A stretch of 64,000 bases of DNA, from NCBI RefSeq assembly GCF_020564935.1, contig NZ_JAJCXB010000003.1:62001-126000 (forward strand). The letters run 5' to 3'. This DNA comes from Streptomyces pinistramenti (lineage in GTDB: Bacteria > Actinomycetota > Actinomycetes > Streptomycetales > Streptomycetaceae). The notes beneath the pieces were generated by a model, which was not told the DNA's origin, made no database searches, and worked only from the letters and a program-made list of their open reading frames with translations. Positions 8,883 to 17,741 of this stretch are shown here, piece after piece (within the stretch, counting starts at the first letter, position 1; each line of letters starts with the position of its first letter). The position numbers and the translations under genes are program-made.

Positions 8883-10154
8883 CTACGACACCCGTTCCCC
8901 GTCGGGGTGTTCGTCCTGAGAGGCCGGGCCGCCCCGTTCCGCAATGGTTGTTGCCGTCGGCCGTGCACCCGCGGCCCCCGGGCGAAGCCTGCGGTATCCG
9001 GCGAGTGCCACCACCGCGGCGAGCACACCCGCCACGCACGGCACCAGATAGCCGCGGCCCGCGCCCGCGGCGTCCACGACCCAGCCGGCCGCCGATGAGC
9101 CCAGCGCGACACCGACCGCGAGCCCGGTGCTCGTCCACGTCATGCCCTCGGTCAGCTTCGCCCGCGGTACGTGCTCCTCGACCAGCGCCATCGTCGTCAC
9201 CATCGTCGGCGCGACCGACAGGCCCGCCACGAACAACGCCACCGCCAACAGCGGCAGTGACCCCACCAGTTGCAGCGGCACCATGCTCGCCGCCATCACG
9301 CACAGCCCCACCACCCACCGGCGGGACGGATGCCCCTTGAGATGCAGCAGCCCGAACACGGCGCCCGCCAGACACGAGCCCAGCGCGTAGACCGCCAGCA
9401 CCAGACTGGCGGCCCCCTTGTGGCCCTCCTCCTCCGCGAACGCGACGGTCACCACGTCGATCGCCCCGAAGATCGCGCCGGTGGACACGAACGTCGCCAC
9501 CAGCACCTGCAGCCCTCTGGACCGCAGCGCCGACCCCTTGGCGTGCTGCTCACGCGGATGCGGCACGGGTTCCGTAGCCCGCTGCGCCGTCAGCCAGAAC
9601 ACCCCGGCCACCAGGAAGACGGCCGCCAGCAGCGGCCCGGACTCCGGGAACCACACCGTGCACAGCCCGATCGACAGGATCGGGCCGAAGATGAAGCAGC
9701 ACTCGTCGACGATCGATTCCCAGGAATACGCGGTGTGCAGCTCGCGCGGGGAGCCGCGGTAGAGCTCCGCCCAGCGCGCCCGGATCATCGACCCCACGCT
9801 CGGCACACACCCCGCACCGGCCGCGAAGACGAACAGCGTCCAGTCCGCCCAGCGCTGCTGCGCGCTGATCAACAGTCCGGCGACCGCGGCGACCGACACC
9901 AGCGTCGCCGGGCGCAGCACCGGACGCTGGCCGTACCGGTCCACCAGCCGGGAGATCTGCGGGCCGAACAGCGCGGCGGACAGTGCGAGGGTCGCGGACA
10001 GCGCGCCCGCCAGGCCGTAACGGCCGGTCAGCTGCGACACCATCGTGACCACGCCGATGCCCAGCATCGACAGCGGCATCCGCCCCAGGAGCCCGGCGGC
10101 GGAGAAGGACTTGGTACCGGGCGGGCCGAAGATGGCGCGGTAGGGACTGGGCAA
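8883..10154 (-). CDS. MFS transporter
   Basis: This protein of about 423 residues has about twelve hydrophobic helices, as expected for a major facilitator superfamily carrier. Segments such as LLGRMPLSMLGIGVVTMVSQ, the loop ISRLVDRYGQRPVL (MFS motif A-like) and the repeat of the pattern in the second half support this. I chose the TTG at 10154 (LPSPYRAIFGPPG), preceded by GGAG at a nine-base gap; a GTG near 10234 would add a non-membrane leader. It is divergent from ferrochelatase. Substrate unknown; an exporter of small molecules is the default guess. Confidence 0.8.
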   Translation of the reverse strand: MPSPYRAIFGPPGTKSFSAAGLLGRMPLSMLGIGVVTMVSQLTGRYGLAGALSATLALSAALFGPQISRLVDRYGQRPVLRPATLVSVAAVAGLLISAQQRWADWTLFVFAAGAGCVPSVGSMIRARWAELYRGSPRELHTAYSWESIVDECCFIFGPILSIGLCTVWFPESGPLLAAVFLVAGVFWLTAQRATEPVPHPREQHAKGSALRSRGLQVLVATFVSTGAIFGAIDVVTVAFAEEEGHKGAASLVLAVYALGSCLAGAVFGLLHLKGHPSRRWVVGLCVMAASMVPLQLVGSLPLLAVALFVAGLSVAPTMVTTMALVEEHVPRAKLTEGMTWTSTGLAVGVALGSSAAGWVVDAAGAGRGYLVPCVAGVLAAVVALAGYRRLRPGAAGARPTATTIAERGGPASQDEHPDGERVS

Positions 10155-10366
10155 CGGGGGGCGCTCCGCCGGATGAGGACCGAAGATCGGTAAGGAACGA
10201 ACAGGGCCGATACAGCTTACGGGGGCGAGGGAGCGCACGCCTCCGGTTTTCCGGCCGTCCGCGGCGCCCTCGCGAGCAGGCGCCGTAAGTCCTGCTCGCA
10301 CGCTCCGGCCGGCGGTGAGCGGGGCCTGCCCGCCGCTCCCGGGGGAAGGGTGGCAGGATCGATGGC

Positions 10367-11518
10367 ATGCCCGAACAGTACGATTCCCGTCCTTACGACG
10401 CCCTGCTGCTGCTCTCCTTCGGCGGCCCCGAAGGCCCCGACGACGTCGTCCCGTTCCTGGAGAACGTCACCCGCGGCCGCGGCATCCCCCGCGAGCGGCT
10501 CAAGGAGGTGGGGCAGCACTACTTCCTGTTCGGGGGAGTCAGCCCCATCAACGCCCAGAACCGGCAGCTGCTCGACGCGCTGCGCAAGGACTTCACCGGG
10601 CACGGCTTGGACCTGCCCGTCTACTGGGGCAACCGCAACTGGGCGCCCTACCTGACGGACACCCTGCGCGCCATGGTGCGCGACGGCCACCGCCGTATCG
10701 CCGTCCTGGCCACCAGCGCCTACGCCTCGTACTCGGGCTGCCGCCAGTACCGCGAGAACCTCGCCGACGCGCTCGCCGCCCTGGGGGCGGAGGGCCTGCC
10801 CGTCCCGCAGGTCGACAAGCTCCGGCACTATTTCAACCACCCGGGCTTCATCCGGCCGATGGTCGAGGGCGTCCTCACCTCCCTCGCCGCCCTGCCCGAG
10901 GACGTGCGGTCCGGCGCCCACCTCGCCTTCACCACGCACTCGATCCCCACCGCCGCGGCCGACACCTCGGGCACCCCCGAGGACCACACCAGCGACGGCG
11001 AGGGCGGCGCCTACGTCGCCCAGCACCTGGCCGTCGCCCGGGTGATCGCGGACGCGGTGCGCGAGGAGACCGGCATCGACCACCCCTGGCAGCTCGTCTA
11101 CCAGTCGCGCAGTGGCGCCCCGCACATCCCCTGGCTGGAACCCGACATCTGCGACCACCTCGAAGAGCTGCACGGCTCCGGCGTCCCGGCCGTCGTGATG
11201 GCCCCCATCGGCTTCGTCTCCGACCACATGGAGGTCAAGTACGACCTCGACACCGAGGCCACCGCCAAGGCCGCGGAACTGGGCCTGCCGGTCGCCAGGG
11301 CGGCGACCGTCGGCGCCGACCCGCGATTCGCCGCGGCCGTCCGCGACCTCGTCCTGGAACGAGCCGCCGCCGAACGCGGCCGCACGCCGGAGCGCTGCGC
11401 CCTGGGCGCACTCGCCGCCTCGCACGACCTGTGCCCCATCGGCTGCTGCCCGGCGCGCGCCCCCCGCCCGGCCGCCGCAGGCGCCGACTGGCGGGGCCCC
11501 GCCGAAGCCCCGGCGTAA
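10367..11518 (+). CDS. hemH: Ferrochelatase (coproporphyrin III type)
   Basis: This 383-residue enzyme inserts Fe(II) into a porphyrin. Actinobacterial members work on coproporphyrin III in the coproporphyrin-dependent haem route (also called cpfC). Family marks are [20 protein letters not shown] at the N-terminus, the catalytic histidine in LAFTTHSIP, and the late [23 protein letters not shown] region with the second catalytic acid nearby. It has cysteines where actinobacterial ferrochelatases bind a [2Fe-2S] cluster: C125 in [10 protein letters not shown] and the C-terminal group CALGA...HDLCPIGCC. It is divergent from the MFS gene and 73 bases ahead of the phosphatase gene. Confidence 0.93.
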   Translation: MPEQYDSRPYDALLLLSFGGPEGPDDVVPFLENVTRGRGIPRERLKEVGQHYFLFGGVSPINAQNRQLLDALRKDFTGHGLDLPVYWGNRNWAPYLTDTLRAMVRDGHRRIAVLATSAYASYSGCRQYRENLADALAALGAEGLPVPQVDKLRHYFNHPGFIRPMVEGVLTSLAALPEDVRSGAHLAFTTHSIPTAAADTSGTPEDHTSDGEGGAYVAQHLAVARVIADAVREETGIDHPWQLVYQSRSGAPHIPWLEPDICDHLEELHGSGVPAVVMAPIGFVSDHMEVKYDLDTEATAKAAELGLPVARAATVGADPRFAAAVRDLVLERAAAERGRTPERCALGALAASHDLCPIGCCPARAPRPAAAGADWRGPAEAPA

Positions 11519-11591
11519 CGGCGCACTCCCCGGCGCCGCGCCCCGTCCTCCCGAACCCGCCCGACCACCGCTCGCCCGAGCAAGGAGCCCC

Positions 11592-12392
11592 GTGTCCGAC
11601 CCGCTGCACGACGAACTTCTCCAGCTGGCCCTCGAAGCCGCCCGCCGCGCCGGGCAGTTGCTGCGTGACGGCCGGCCCGCCGACCTCGGCGTGGCCGCCA
11701 CGAAGACCAGCCCCATCGATGTCGTCACCGAGATGGACCTCGCCTCCGAGAAGCTGATCACCGAATTCCTCGCCGGGCACCGCCCGCACGACGGCTTCCT
11801 GGGCGAAGAGGGCGCCAGCGTCGAGGGCAGCAGTGGTGTGCGCTGGGTCATCGACCCCGTCGACGGCACCGTCAACTACCTGTACGGGCTGCCCTCCTGG
11901 GCGGTGTCCATCGCCGCGGAGAAGGACGGTGAGACCGTCGCAGGAGTGGTCGCGGCCCCCCTGCGCGGCGAGACCTACCACGCCGTACTCGGCGGCGGCG
12001 CGTTCAACAACGGCGAGCCCATCCGGCACCGGCCCGCGCCGCCGCTCTCCCAGGCGCTGGTCGGCACCGGCTTCGGCTACCTCGCCGAGCGCCGGGCCGC
12101 GCAGGCCGATGTGGTGCGCACCCTGGTGCCGCAGGTCCGCGACATCCGCCGGGGCGGATCGGCGGCGATCGACCTGTGCGACGTGGCCTGCGGCCGCCTG
12201 GACGCTTACTACGAGCGCGGCCTGAACCCGTGGGACCTGGCGGCTGGTGACCTCATCGCCCGTGAGGCCGGTGCGCTCACCGGAGGTCGGCCGGGCGACC
12301 CGCCCTCCCACGAGCTGACCCTCGCCGCGTCGCCGGAACTGTTCGGCACGCTCCAGCCGCTGCTGGAGGACCTGGGCGCCTGGCACGACTGA
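11592..12392 (+). CDS. Inositol monophosphatase family protein
   Basis: This 266-residue Mg-dependent sugar-phosphate phosphatase of the SuhB/IMPase family shows both signatures: VIDPVDGTVNYLYG (metal-binding DPxDGTxN) and NPWDLAAGDLIAREAGA (WDxAAG) near residue 220. Its position beside conserved actinobacterial genes matches that of M. tuberculosis suhB (from memory), so inositol-1-phosphate is plausible; histidinol-phosphate phosphatases share the motifs. Start GTG 11592 follows CAAGGAG at 11581-11587 with good spacing. A hairpin follows 20 bases after the stop. Confidence 0.88.
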   Translation: MSDPLHDELLQLALEAARRAGQLLRDGRPADLGVAATKTSPIDVVTEMDLASEKLITEFLAGHRPHDGFLGEEGASVEGSSGVRWVIDPVDGTVNYLYGLPSWAVSIAAEKDGETVAGVVAAPLRGETYHAVLGGGAFNNGEPIRHRPAPPLSQALVGTGFGYLAERRAAQADVVRTLVPQVRDIRRGGSAAIDLCDVACGRLDAYYERGLNPWDLAAGDLIAREAGALTGGRPGDPPSHELTLAASPELFGTLQPLLEDLGAWHD

Positions 12393-12411
12393 CCGGCCCG
12401 CGGGCACGGCT

Positions 12412-12444
12412 GCGCCCCGGCACCCTTGGCGGGTACCGGGGCGC
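12412..12444. terminator. Bidirectional terminator hairpin
   Basis: A 14-bp stem with one mismatch (12412-12425 with 12431-12444) and a 5-nt TTGGC loop lies between the convergent phosphatase gene and the small-protein gene. There is no T tract, which is common in Streptomyces terminators. Confidence 0.65.
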
Positions 12445-12466
12445 CGTTGCGTATACGGGCCGTTCG

Positions 12467-12640
12467 TCAGGCGCTCGCGGCGCTGACCTCCACGCCGTGC
12501 TCGGTGGCCAGGCGCTGCAGGTCCTCGAGCTCCGCCTGCTCGACCTCGGCGAGGAACTCATCGCCCGCCGCGCGAGCACGGTCCAAGTCGGCTTCGGTGT
12601 TCCTTATGCGCTGCAGAATTCCTGCGGTGAACGCGTCCAT
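12467..12640 (-). CDS. Small conserved helical protein (57 aa)
   Basis: This 57-residue acidic protein, beginning MDAFTAGILQRIRNTEADLD, is predicted to be almost all helix, with heptad-like leucines and isoleucines (a short coiled coil). I placed the start at the ATG at 12640; an upstream ATG in the same frame would add a proline/arginine-rich leader that looks non-coding. It lies tail-to-tail with the phosphatase and head-to-head with cutR, 305 bases away. Function unknown. Confidence 0.65.
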   Translation of the reverse strand: MDAFTAGILQRIRNTEADLDRARAAGDEFLAEVEQAELEDLQRLATEHGVEVSAASA

Positions 12641-12945
12641 GGTGCGCCCCCTCGTCGTGGGTCGGGTGGCACGGGGTGTGCCGACGGGTGGGTCGATCAC
12701 GGCATGGTCCCTGTGGACGGGGTCGGTGGTGGACGCCGTACAGGGCGTGATCGCGGGTGTGCAGTCGTCCTCCCCCCGTGCAACCTCAGGGAAACCTCAA
12801 CCGGCCCGGGAATCCTGCCCGTCGGGGCCCCGGCACCCCTCCGCACCCCCCTTACCGCCGGTTTATGGCTCTTCGGGGCAGGATGGAAGGGCTCTGAGAC
12901 ATTGTTGTGCCCTGCCTGGCGGGGCCCTGGGGAAGGAATTGCGAC
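12641..12945. other. Divergent promoter region upstream of cutR
   Basis: This 305-base gap between the small-protein gene and cutR should contain both promoters. GGAAGGAA at 12931-12938 is the cutR ribosome-binding site. No palindrome long enough to call an operator was seen. Confidence 0.35.
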
Positions 12946-13599
12946 GTGCGTGTTCTCGTCGTCGAGGACGAGCAGCTGCTCGCCGATGCGGTGGCCACCG
13001 GACTACGCCGGGAGGCCATGGCCGTCGACGTGGTCTACGACGGCGCTGCCGCCCTGGAACGGATCGCGGTCAACGACTACGACGTCGTCGTTCTGGACCG
13101 CGACCTTCCGCTCGTGCACGGCGACGACGTCTGCCGCCGGATCGTCGAGCTGGGGATCGCCACCCGGGTCCTGATGCTCACCGCCTCCGGGGACGTCAGC
13201 GACCGCGTCGAGGGCCTGGAGATCGGCGCGGACGACTACCTTCCGAAGCCGTTCGCCTTCACCGAGCTGACCGCCCGGGTGCGGGCCCTGGGACGCCGTA
13301 CGACCGTCGCGCTGCCGCCCGTCCTGGAGCGGGCCGGCATCAAGCTCGACCCCAATCGCCGCGAGGTGTTCCGCGACGGCAGGGAGGTCCAGCTCGCCCC
13401 GAAGGAATTCGCGGTGCTGGAGGTGCTGATGCGCAGCGAGGGCACGGTCGTCTCGGCCGAGCAGCTCCTGGAGAAGGCTTGGGACGAGAACACCGATCCC
13501 TTCACCAACGTCGTCCGCGTCACCGTCATGACGCTGCGCCGCAAGCTCGGTGAGCCCGCGGTGATCGTCACGGTCCCCGGCTCGGGATACCGGATCTGA
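12946..13599 (+). CDS. cutR: Response regulator CutR (OmpR family)
   Basis: This 217-residue response regulator has a receiver domain (residues 1-115) and an OmpR winged-helix DNA-binding domain (about 125-217, ending VIVTVPGSGYRI). The acidic pocket is ED at 7-8, the phosphoacceptor is D51 in VVVLDRDLP, and the conserved lysine is in DDYLPKPF. GTG 12946 gives MRVLVVEDEQ and follows GGAAGG. The sequence and pairing with the next gene match CutRS of Streptomyces, reported to affect antibiotic production and the secretion-stress response (family knowledge). Confidence 0.9.
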   Translation: MRVLVVEDEQLLADAVATGLRREAMAVDVVYDGAAALERIAVNDYDVVVLDRDLPLVHGDDVCRRIVELGIATRVLMLTASGDVSDRVEGLEIGADDYLPKPFAFTELTARVRALGRRTTVALPPVLERAGIKLDPNRREVFRDGREVQLAPKEFAVLEVLMRSEGTVVSAEQLLEKAWDENTDPFTNVVRVTVMTLRRKLGEPAVIVTVPGSGYRI

Positions 13600-13605
13600 C
13601 CGCCG

Positions 13606-14874
13606 ATGCCCTCGATGCCTTCCTTCTCGAAAGCGACGCCCCAGCAGCCGCCGACACCGCCCAAGCCCACCTGGGATCCCAAACCGGTCAACGTCCGGCC
13701 CTTCCCCTGGCTGCGCCCCACCATCCGGATACGGCTCACGCTGCTGTACGGCGGCATGTTCCTGATGGCCGGAATCGTGCTGCTGACGATCATCTACATC
13801 CTGGCGGCCGACGCCCTGGGCACGGGCAACCAACTGCCCTTCAAGATCGACGGCGCGCGCGATCTGAGCGTCTCCAGCGCCACCTGCCCCGGACTGTCCG
13901 CCGTGGGCACCATCGACCAGCTCAACCGCGCGACCGCCGAATGCCTCCAGCACCAGCGCGCGCTCGCCCTCAACACCCTGCTCAACCGTTCGTTGCTGGC
14001 GTTGCTGGGGCTGACGATCGTGGCGTTCGCCTTTGGTTATGCGATGGCGGGTCGGGTGTTGTCGCCGTTGGGGCGGATCACGCGTACTGCGCAGCGGGTG
14101 GCCGGTTCCGATCTGCACCGTCGGATCGAGCTGGGTGGTCCCGATGATGAGCTGAAGGAGCTTTCGGACACTTTTGACGAGATGCTGGACAGGCTGGACC
14201 GCGCTTTCGAGTCGCAGCGGCGTTTCGTTGCCAATGCGTCGCACGAGTTGCGTACTCCGTTGGCGATCAACCGGACGTTGCTGGAGGTACAGCTGGCGGA
14301 TCCGGATGCGTCGCCGGAGCTGGCGCAGCTGGGCAAGACGTTGCTGGCGACCAACGAGCGCAGTGAGCAGCTGGTCGAGGGGCTGCTGTTGCTCGCCCGC
14401 AGTGAGAACAAGATCGTGGACAAGAAGCCGGTCGATCTGTCCGAGGTGGCGGCGCAGGCGGTGGAGCAGTCCCGTGGTGAGGCGCAGTCCAAGGGTGTGG
14501 AGTTCCGTGGGGTGCGTCAGCAGGTGTTCGTGCAGGGCAATGGAGTTCTGCTGGAGCGGATTGCGCTGAATCTTGTGCAGAACGCGGTGCGTTACAACGT
14601 TCCCCGGGACGGCTGGGTGGAGGTTGCCACCGAGCCGCAGCCGGGGTGTGCGGTGCTGGTGGTCTCCAATACGGGGCCGGTGGTTCCGGCTTATGAGGTG
14701 GAGAACCTCTTCGAGCCGTTCCGGAGGTTGCGTACGGAGCGGACCGGCAGTGACAAGGGCGTCGGTCTGGGGCTGTCCATCGTGCGTTCCGTGGTGCGTG
14801 CCCACGACGGCAGCATCACGGCGGAGCCACGTGAGGGCGGCGGGCTCACGATGCGGGTCGTCCTGCCGCTGTGA
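13606..14874 (+). CDS. cutS: Sensor histidine kinase CutS
   Basis: This 422-residue membrane kinase partners CutR and starts six bases after its stop. It has a proline-rich cytoplasmic leader, TM1 at about residues 44-67, an extracellular loop of about 60 residues, TM2 at about 128-150, HAMP, HisKA with H213 in NASHELRTPLA, and an HATPase domain (NAVRYNV, GVGLGLSIV). The extracellular loop carries exactly two cysteines, C94 and C113, in the position where CutS is reported to sense redox state. Codon style changes sharply near 13987: C-ending codons before, G/T-ending codons (TTG, GGT, TAT, GAT) after. Confidence 0.92.
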   Translation: MPSMPSFSKATPQQPPTPPKPTWDPKPVNVRPFPWLRPTIRIRLTLLYGGMFLMAGIVLLTIIYILAADALGTGNQLPFKIDGARDLSVSSATCPGLSAVGTIDQLNRATAECLQHQRALALNTLLNRSLLALLGLTIVAFAFGYAMAGRVLSPLGRITRTAQRVAGSDLHRRIELGGPDDELKELSDTFDEMLDRLDRAFESQRRFVANASHELRTPLAINRTLLEVQLADPDASPELAQLGKTLLATNERSEQLVEGLLLLARSENKIVDKKPVDLSEVAAQAVEQSRGEAQSKGVEFRGVRQQVFVQGNGVLLERIALNLVQNAVRYNVPRDGWVEVATEPQPGCAVLVVSNTGPVVPAYEVENLFEPFRRLRTERTGSDKGVGLGLSIVRSVVRAHDGSITAEPREGGGLTMRVVLPL

Positions 14875-15441
14875 CCGCCCCGCCGCTGTGACGGCGGCGC
14901 CCCGGACGGACGGGGCCCGCCGCGGCGGCTGTGCGGCCGCTGGGGGCGCCGGGCGGCGGCCCCGGCCCCCTCGGACGTTTGTGCGGCCGATCGCTCGCTG
15001 AGCGGCCGCACAGCCCTTCGGGGCCTGGGCGCGGTTTGACGGGACGGTGGCGCGGCGGTCATCCTTCGCCGAGTTCGCTTTGCGCGGAATTCAGGCGCCT
15101 TTCCCGCCAGTTCTCCCGTGTGTGATCGCTCACAGGAGCCGCATTCCGGGCATCAACTCTCCGTGATCAAAACACCCGGTGGAAAGCCGGGAAAATCCGG
15201 GTTTCCGGGGGCCCTGATCACGGGAAGTACACGTGATGGCATCCGCGCGGTGCGACATTCGGACCGTGTACGGTCCTGTTCGCCATCCAAACCGATCACC
15301 TCGCCAGGGGTGCGGTTGGGTGTCGATTGAGTAACAGACCTTGATGTGAGGCAAAATCTCCGCCTCAGGTCGGGCACAAGTCCGACCTCTCACGCGTTAC
15401 GAGCGCTGAGACACCGCAGACACCCAGAGGGGGAGAGCGAC
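14875..15441. other. Gene-free region between cutS and DUF4193 gene
   Basis: These 567 bases hold a GC-rich possible cutS terminator in the first 100 bases and a TGTGCGGCCG inverted repeat. The right half is less GC-rich and should contain the promoter of the DUF4193 gene; TTGATG-N6-CAAAAT-like sequences near 15341-15356 are too weak to call. No tRNA or small RNA was recognised. Confidence 0.4.
14980..15012. terminator. Inverted repeat downstream of cutS
   Basis: TGTGCGGCCG (14980-14989) pairs perfectly with CGGCCGCACA (15003-15012) around a 13-nt loop. A third copy of the left arm lies at 14930-14939. It could be a cutS terminator or a processing hairpin; it sits about 105 bases after the stop. 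Confidence 0.4.
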
Positions 15442-15744
15442 ATGGCTACGGATTACGACACCCCACGCAAGACAGATGATGACCTCAACGAGGACAGCAT
15501 CGAGGAATTGAAGTCGCGGCGGAACGACAAATCCGCCTCGGCCGTCGACGTCGACGAGTTCGAGCAGGCCGAGGGCCTGGAACTCCCCGGCGCCGACCTG
15601 TCCAACGAAGAGCTCGCCGTACGGGTCCTGCCCAAGCAGCAGGACGAGTTCACGTGCATGAGCTGCTTCCTGGTTCACCACCGCAGCCAGCTCGCGGCGG
15701 AGGACAAGAACGGCAACCCGATCTGCCGCGACTGCGCGGCCTGA
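15442..15744 (+). CDS. DUF4193 zinc-ribbon-like small protein
   Basis: This 100-residue acidic protein of the actinobacterial DUF4193 family starts MATDYDTPRKTDDDLNED. Near the C-terminus are two CxxC pairs (FTCMSCFLV and PICRDCAA), expected to bind one zinc. The middle is charged and probably disordered. ATG 15442 follows GAGGGGGAGAG. A DUF4193 gene lies in the same core neighbourhood in mycobacteria (near dut and suhB). Function unknown; RNA-polymerase or ribosome association has been suggested for similar zinc-ribbon proteins but is not shown by this sequence. Confidence 0.85.
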   Translation: MATDYDTPRKTDDDLNEDSIEELKSRRNDKSASAVDVDEFEQAEGLELPGADLSNEELAVRVLPKQQDEFTCMSCFLVHHRSQLAAEDKNGNPICRDCAA

Positions 15745-15760
15745 AGGACCGGTCGACGCC

Positions 15761-16576
15761 GTGGCAGGCGTGAACCCGTTCCGTAAGGGCCACAAGGGCG
15801 TAAGAGGCCCGGCGGCCGGCGCACGATCACGCGAGGAAACCGCGCCCGTGCCCGCCGACCCGACCGCCCTTCCCGCGGAGCGGACGACCGGTGCACCGCA
15901 GGAGCGAGGCCGCGCGGCCTCGCTCGCGGGCAGGGTCGGCCGTGGCGCCAGAAGAGGCGGCGGGAGCGCGCGGGCCTCACTCGCCGCCATCGCCGACCGG
16001 CTGATCGCCACCGCCCCGCGGATCCCGGTCCGCGACCTCGCCACCCTGCGCGCCCAGTTCCCCGGACTGACCCCCGAGGAACTCGCCGACAAGCTCATCG
16101 CGGGCGCCACCAGGGCCACCGCAACGGTCGGCGCCGGCGTGGGTGCCGCCGCGATGCTGCCGGTGCCGCCCGCCATGCCGGCCGAGCTGGCCGCCGAAGT
16201 CGTCGGCGTGGCCTCGGTCGAGATCAAGCTCATCGCCGAACTCCACGAGGTCTACGGACTGCGGCCGCCGGGCACCCGTACGCAGCGGGCCATGGCCTAC
16301 TTGACGTCCTGGACCGGCGAACGCGGCATCGAGATCACGAGACCGGCCTCGGTGAACATCGCGCTCGGCGGGCAGATGAGGCGTGAACTGCGCCAGCAGA
16401 TCATGAAGCGGACGCTGCGCAATCTGCCCAACCTCACCCCGTTCATGGTCGGCGCCGCGATCGGCGCGTTCCTGAACCGCCGGGACACCGGAAAGCTCGC
16501 GGCGACCATCCGCAAGGACCTGCGCGCCCGGCAGGTGCCGTGGGGCACCTTCCCGGACGCCTCGCGCACCCCCTGA
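15761..16576 (+). CDS. Conserved hypothetical protein, possible EcsC-like segment
   Basis: This 271-residue protein has no family I can name surely. Residues 1-75 are basic and low-complexity. The body (about 75-265) has glycine/alanine-rich helices, including AELAAEVVGVASVEIKLIAE and LTPFMVGAAIGAFLNRRDTGK, reminiscent of EcsC-type proteins (weak guess). Hydrophobic stretches near residues 125-145 and 230-245 may contact the membrane. Start GTG 15761, 16 bases after the DUF4193 stop; the two may be cotranscribed. Converges with the DUF3093 gene. Confidence 0.65.
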   Translation: MAGVNPFRKGHKGVRGPAAGARSREETAPVPADPTALPAERTTGAPQERGRAASLAGRVGRGARRGGGSARASLAAIADRLIATAPRIPVRDLATLRAQFPGLTPEELADKLIAGATRATATVGAGVGAAAMLPVPPAMPAELAAEVVGVASVEIKLIAELHEVYGLRPPGTRTQRAMAYLTSWTGERGIEITRPASVNIALGGQMRRELRQQIMKRTLRNLPNLTPFMVGAAIGAFLNRRDTGKLAATIRKDLRARQVPWGTFPDASRTP

Positions 16577-16645
16577 CCGGCCCGCAGGAAGCCGCACAGG
16601 ACCGGCCACGACCCGTCCCGCCGGCCGCCGCCCCCGTCCCGCAGG

Positions 16646-17089
16646 TCAGGCGCGAACGGCTGCCAGGGCCGCCACCAGGCGCTCCGGCTCACGCGTCGAC
16701 AGATAGGCGTACGGCGTCGGGTCCGACGGGTCGTCGATCTCCACCCGCACCGCGGTACGGATGTAGCTGCGCAGCAGCATGAACGCACGGGCGTCGGCCT
16801 TGTGCATACGCCAGGCCATCGCCTCCTCCGCATCCAGCACCTCGGCCGTGCCCAGCACGGTCAGCGGGATCTTCGCATCGCCGGCGATCAGCGCGTCACC
16901 GACCACCCGGATCCGCGCCGAGCCGTACGAACTCACCACCACCGCGGACACCGCCGCCCCGCCGACCAGCCCGCCGAGCATCGGCAGCGTGCCCACGGGA
17001 AGCAGCATCAGGGCGCAGGCGACACCGACCAGGGCGGCGATCACCCACCAGGAGCGGGGCGCGGTGAGACGTTCTTCGTACGGCTGCAT
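16646..17089 (-). CDS. DUF3093 membrane protein
   Basis: This 147-residue protein of the DUF3093 family starts MQPYEERLTAPRSWWVIAAL. Two adjacent membrane helices cover about residues 14-58, followed by a cytoplasmic domain of about 90 residues with the conserved LDAEEAMAWRMHKADARAF and a VEIDDPSDPTPYAYLSTREP segment. The latter resembles a pleckstrin-like or band-type fold, but function is not known. It is divergent from the thioesterase gene with only 58 bases between starts. Confidence 0.82.
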   Translation of the reverse strand: MQPYEERLTAPRSWWVIAALVGVACALMLLPVGTLPMLGGLVGGAAVSAVVVSSYGSARIRVVGDALIAGDAKIPLTVLGTAEVLDAEEAMAWRMHKADARAFMLLRSYIRTAVRVEIDDPSDPTPYAYLSTREPERLVAALAAVRA

Positions 17090-17133
17090 GGCACCAGCTT
17101 GGCACGGCGGCATGGGCCCCTGACGCGCGCGGG

Positions 17134-17139
17134 TAGGGT
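17134..17139 (+). promoter_or_regulatory. -10 box of a probable leaderless transcript
   Basis: TAGGGT fits the TANNNT -10 consensus and ends eight bases before the GTG start at 17148. Transcription would begin at or next to the start codon, and no ribosome-binding site lies between. No clear -35 was seen. Confidence 0.35.
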
Positions 17140-17147
17140 CTGCACTC

Positions 17148-17741
17148 GTGAGTGGAACTGACGAACCCAGGACGCGGCTGACGCCACCCGAGGACGCCGT
17201 CGCCCCGGTCCGGCACCCCGAGGCGCCGGCGCCCGGAGAACTTCTCGGCGCGCACTACGACCGCTGCTTCGGCTGCGGCACCGGACAGCCGCACGGCCTG
17301 CACCTGGAGGCGCGGGCCGGCGAGGACGTGAGCGTCCGCGCCGAATTCGTGGTCAAGGAAGCCCACCAGGGCGCCCCCGGCCTCGCGCACGGCGGCGTGC
17401 TGGCCACCGCGCTCGACGAGACGCTGGGCGCGCTGAACTGGCTGCTGCGGGTGATCGCGGTGACCGGCAGGCTGGAGACCGACTTCCTGCGCCCGGTGCC
17501 GCTCGGCACCGTCCTGCACCTGGACGCGCGGGTCACCGCGGTGCACGGCCGGAAGATCTACTCGACCGCCGTCGGCCGGATAGGCGGCCCCGACGGACCG
17601 GCCGCGGTGCGGGCCGACGCCGTCTTCATCGAGGTGAAGGTCGACCACTTCATCGACAATGGCAGGACCGAGGAGATCCAGGCGGCGATGGCCGACCCGG
17701 ACCAGGTCAAGCGCGCACGTGCCTTCGAGGTGAACCCGTGA
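17148..17741 (+). CDS. PaaI-type hotdog thioesterase family protein
   Basis: This 197-residue hotdog-fold protein probably hydrolyses an acyl-CoA. The catalytic helix segment HQGAPGLAHGGVLATALDETLG (about residues 66-87) matches the HGG...E/D pattern of PaaI/YbgC-like enzymes. An upstream FGCGTGQPHGLHLEA motif is typical of actinobacterial members. It probably forms a dimer or tetramer in the cytoplasm. Start GTG 17148 appears leaderless. The stop overlaps dut by four bases (GTGA), so the genes are coupled. Substrate unknown. Confidence 0.85.
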   Translation: MSGTDEPRTRLTPPEDAVAPVRHPEAPAPGELLGAHYDRCFGCGTGQPHGLHLEARAGEDVSVRAEFVVKEAHQGAPGLAHGGVLATALDETLGALNWLLRVIAVTGRLETDFLRPVPLGTVLHLDARVTAVHGRKIYSTAVGRIGGPDGPAAVRADAVFIEVKVDHFIDNGRTEEIQAAMADPDQVKRARAFEVNP

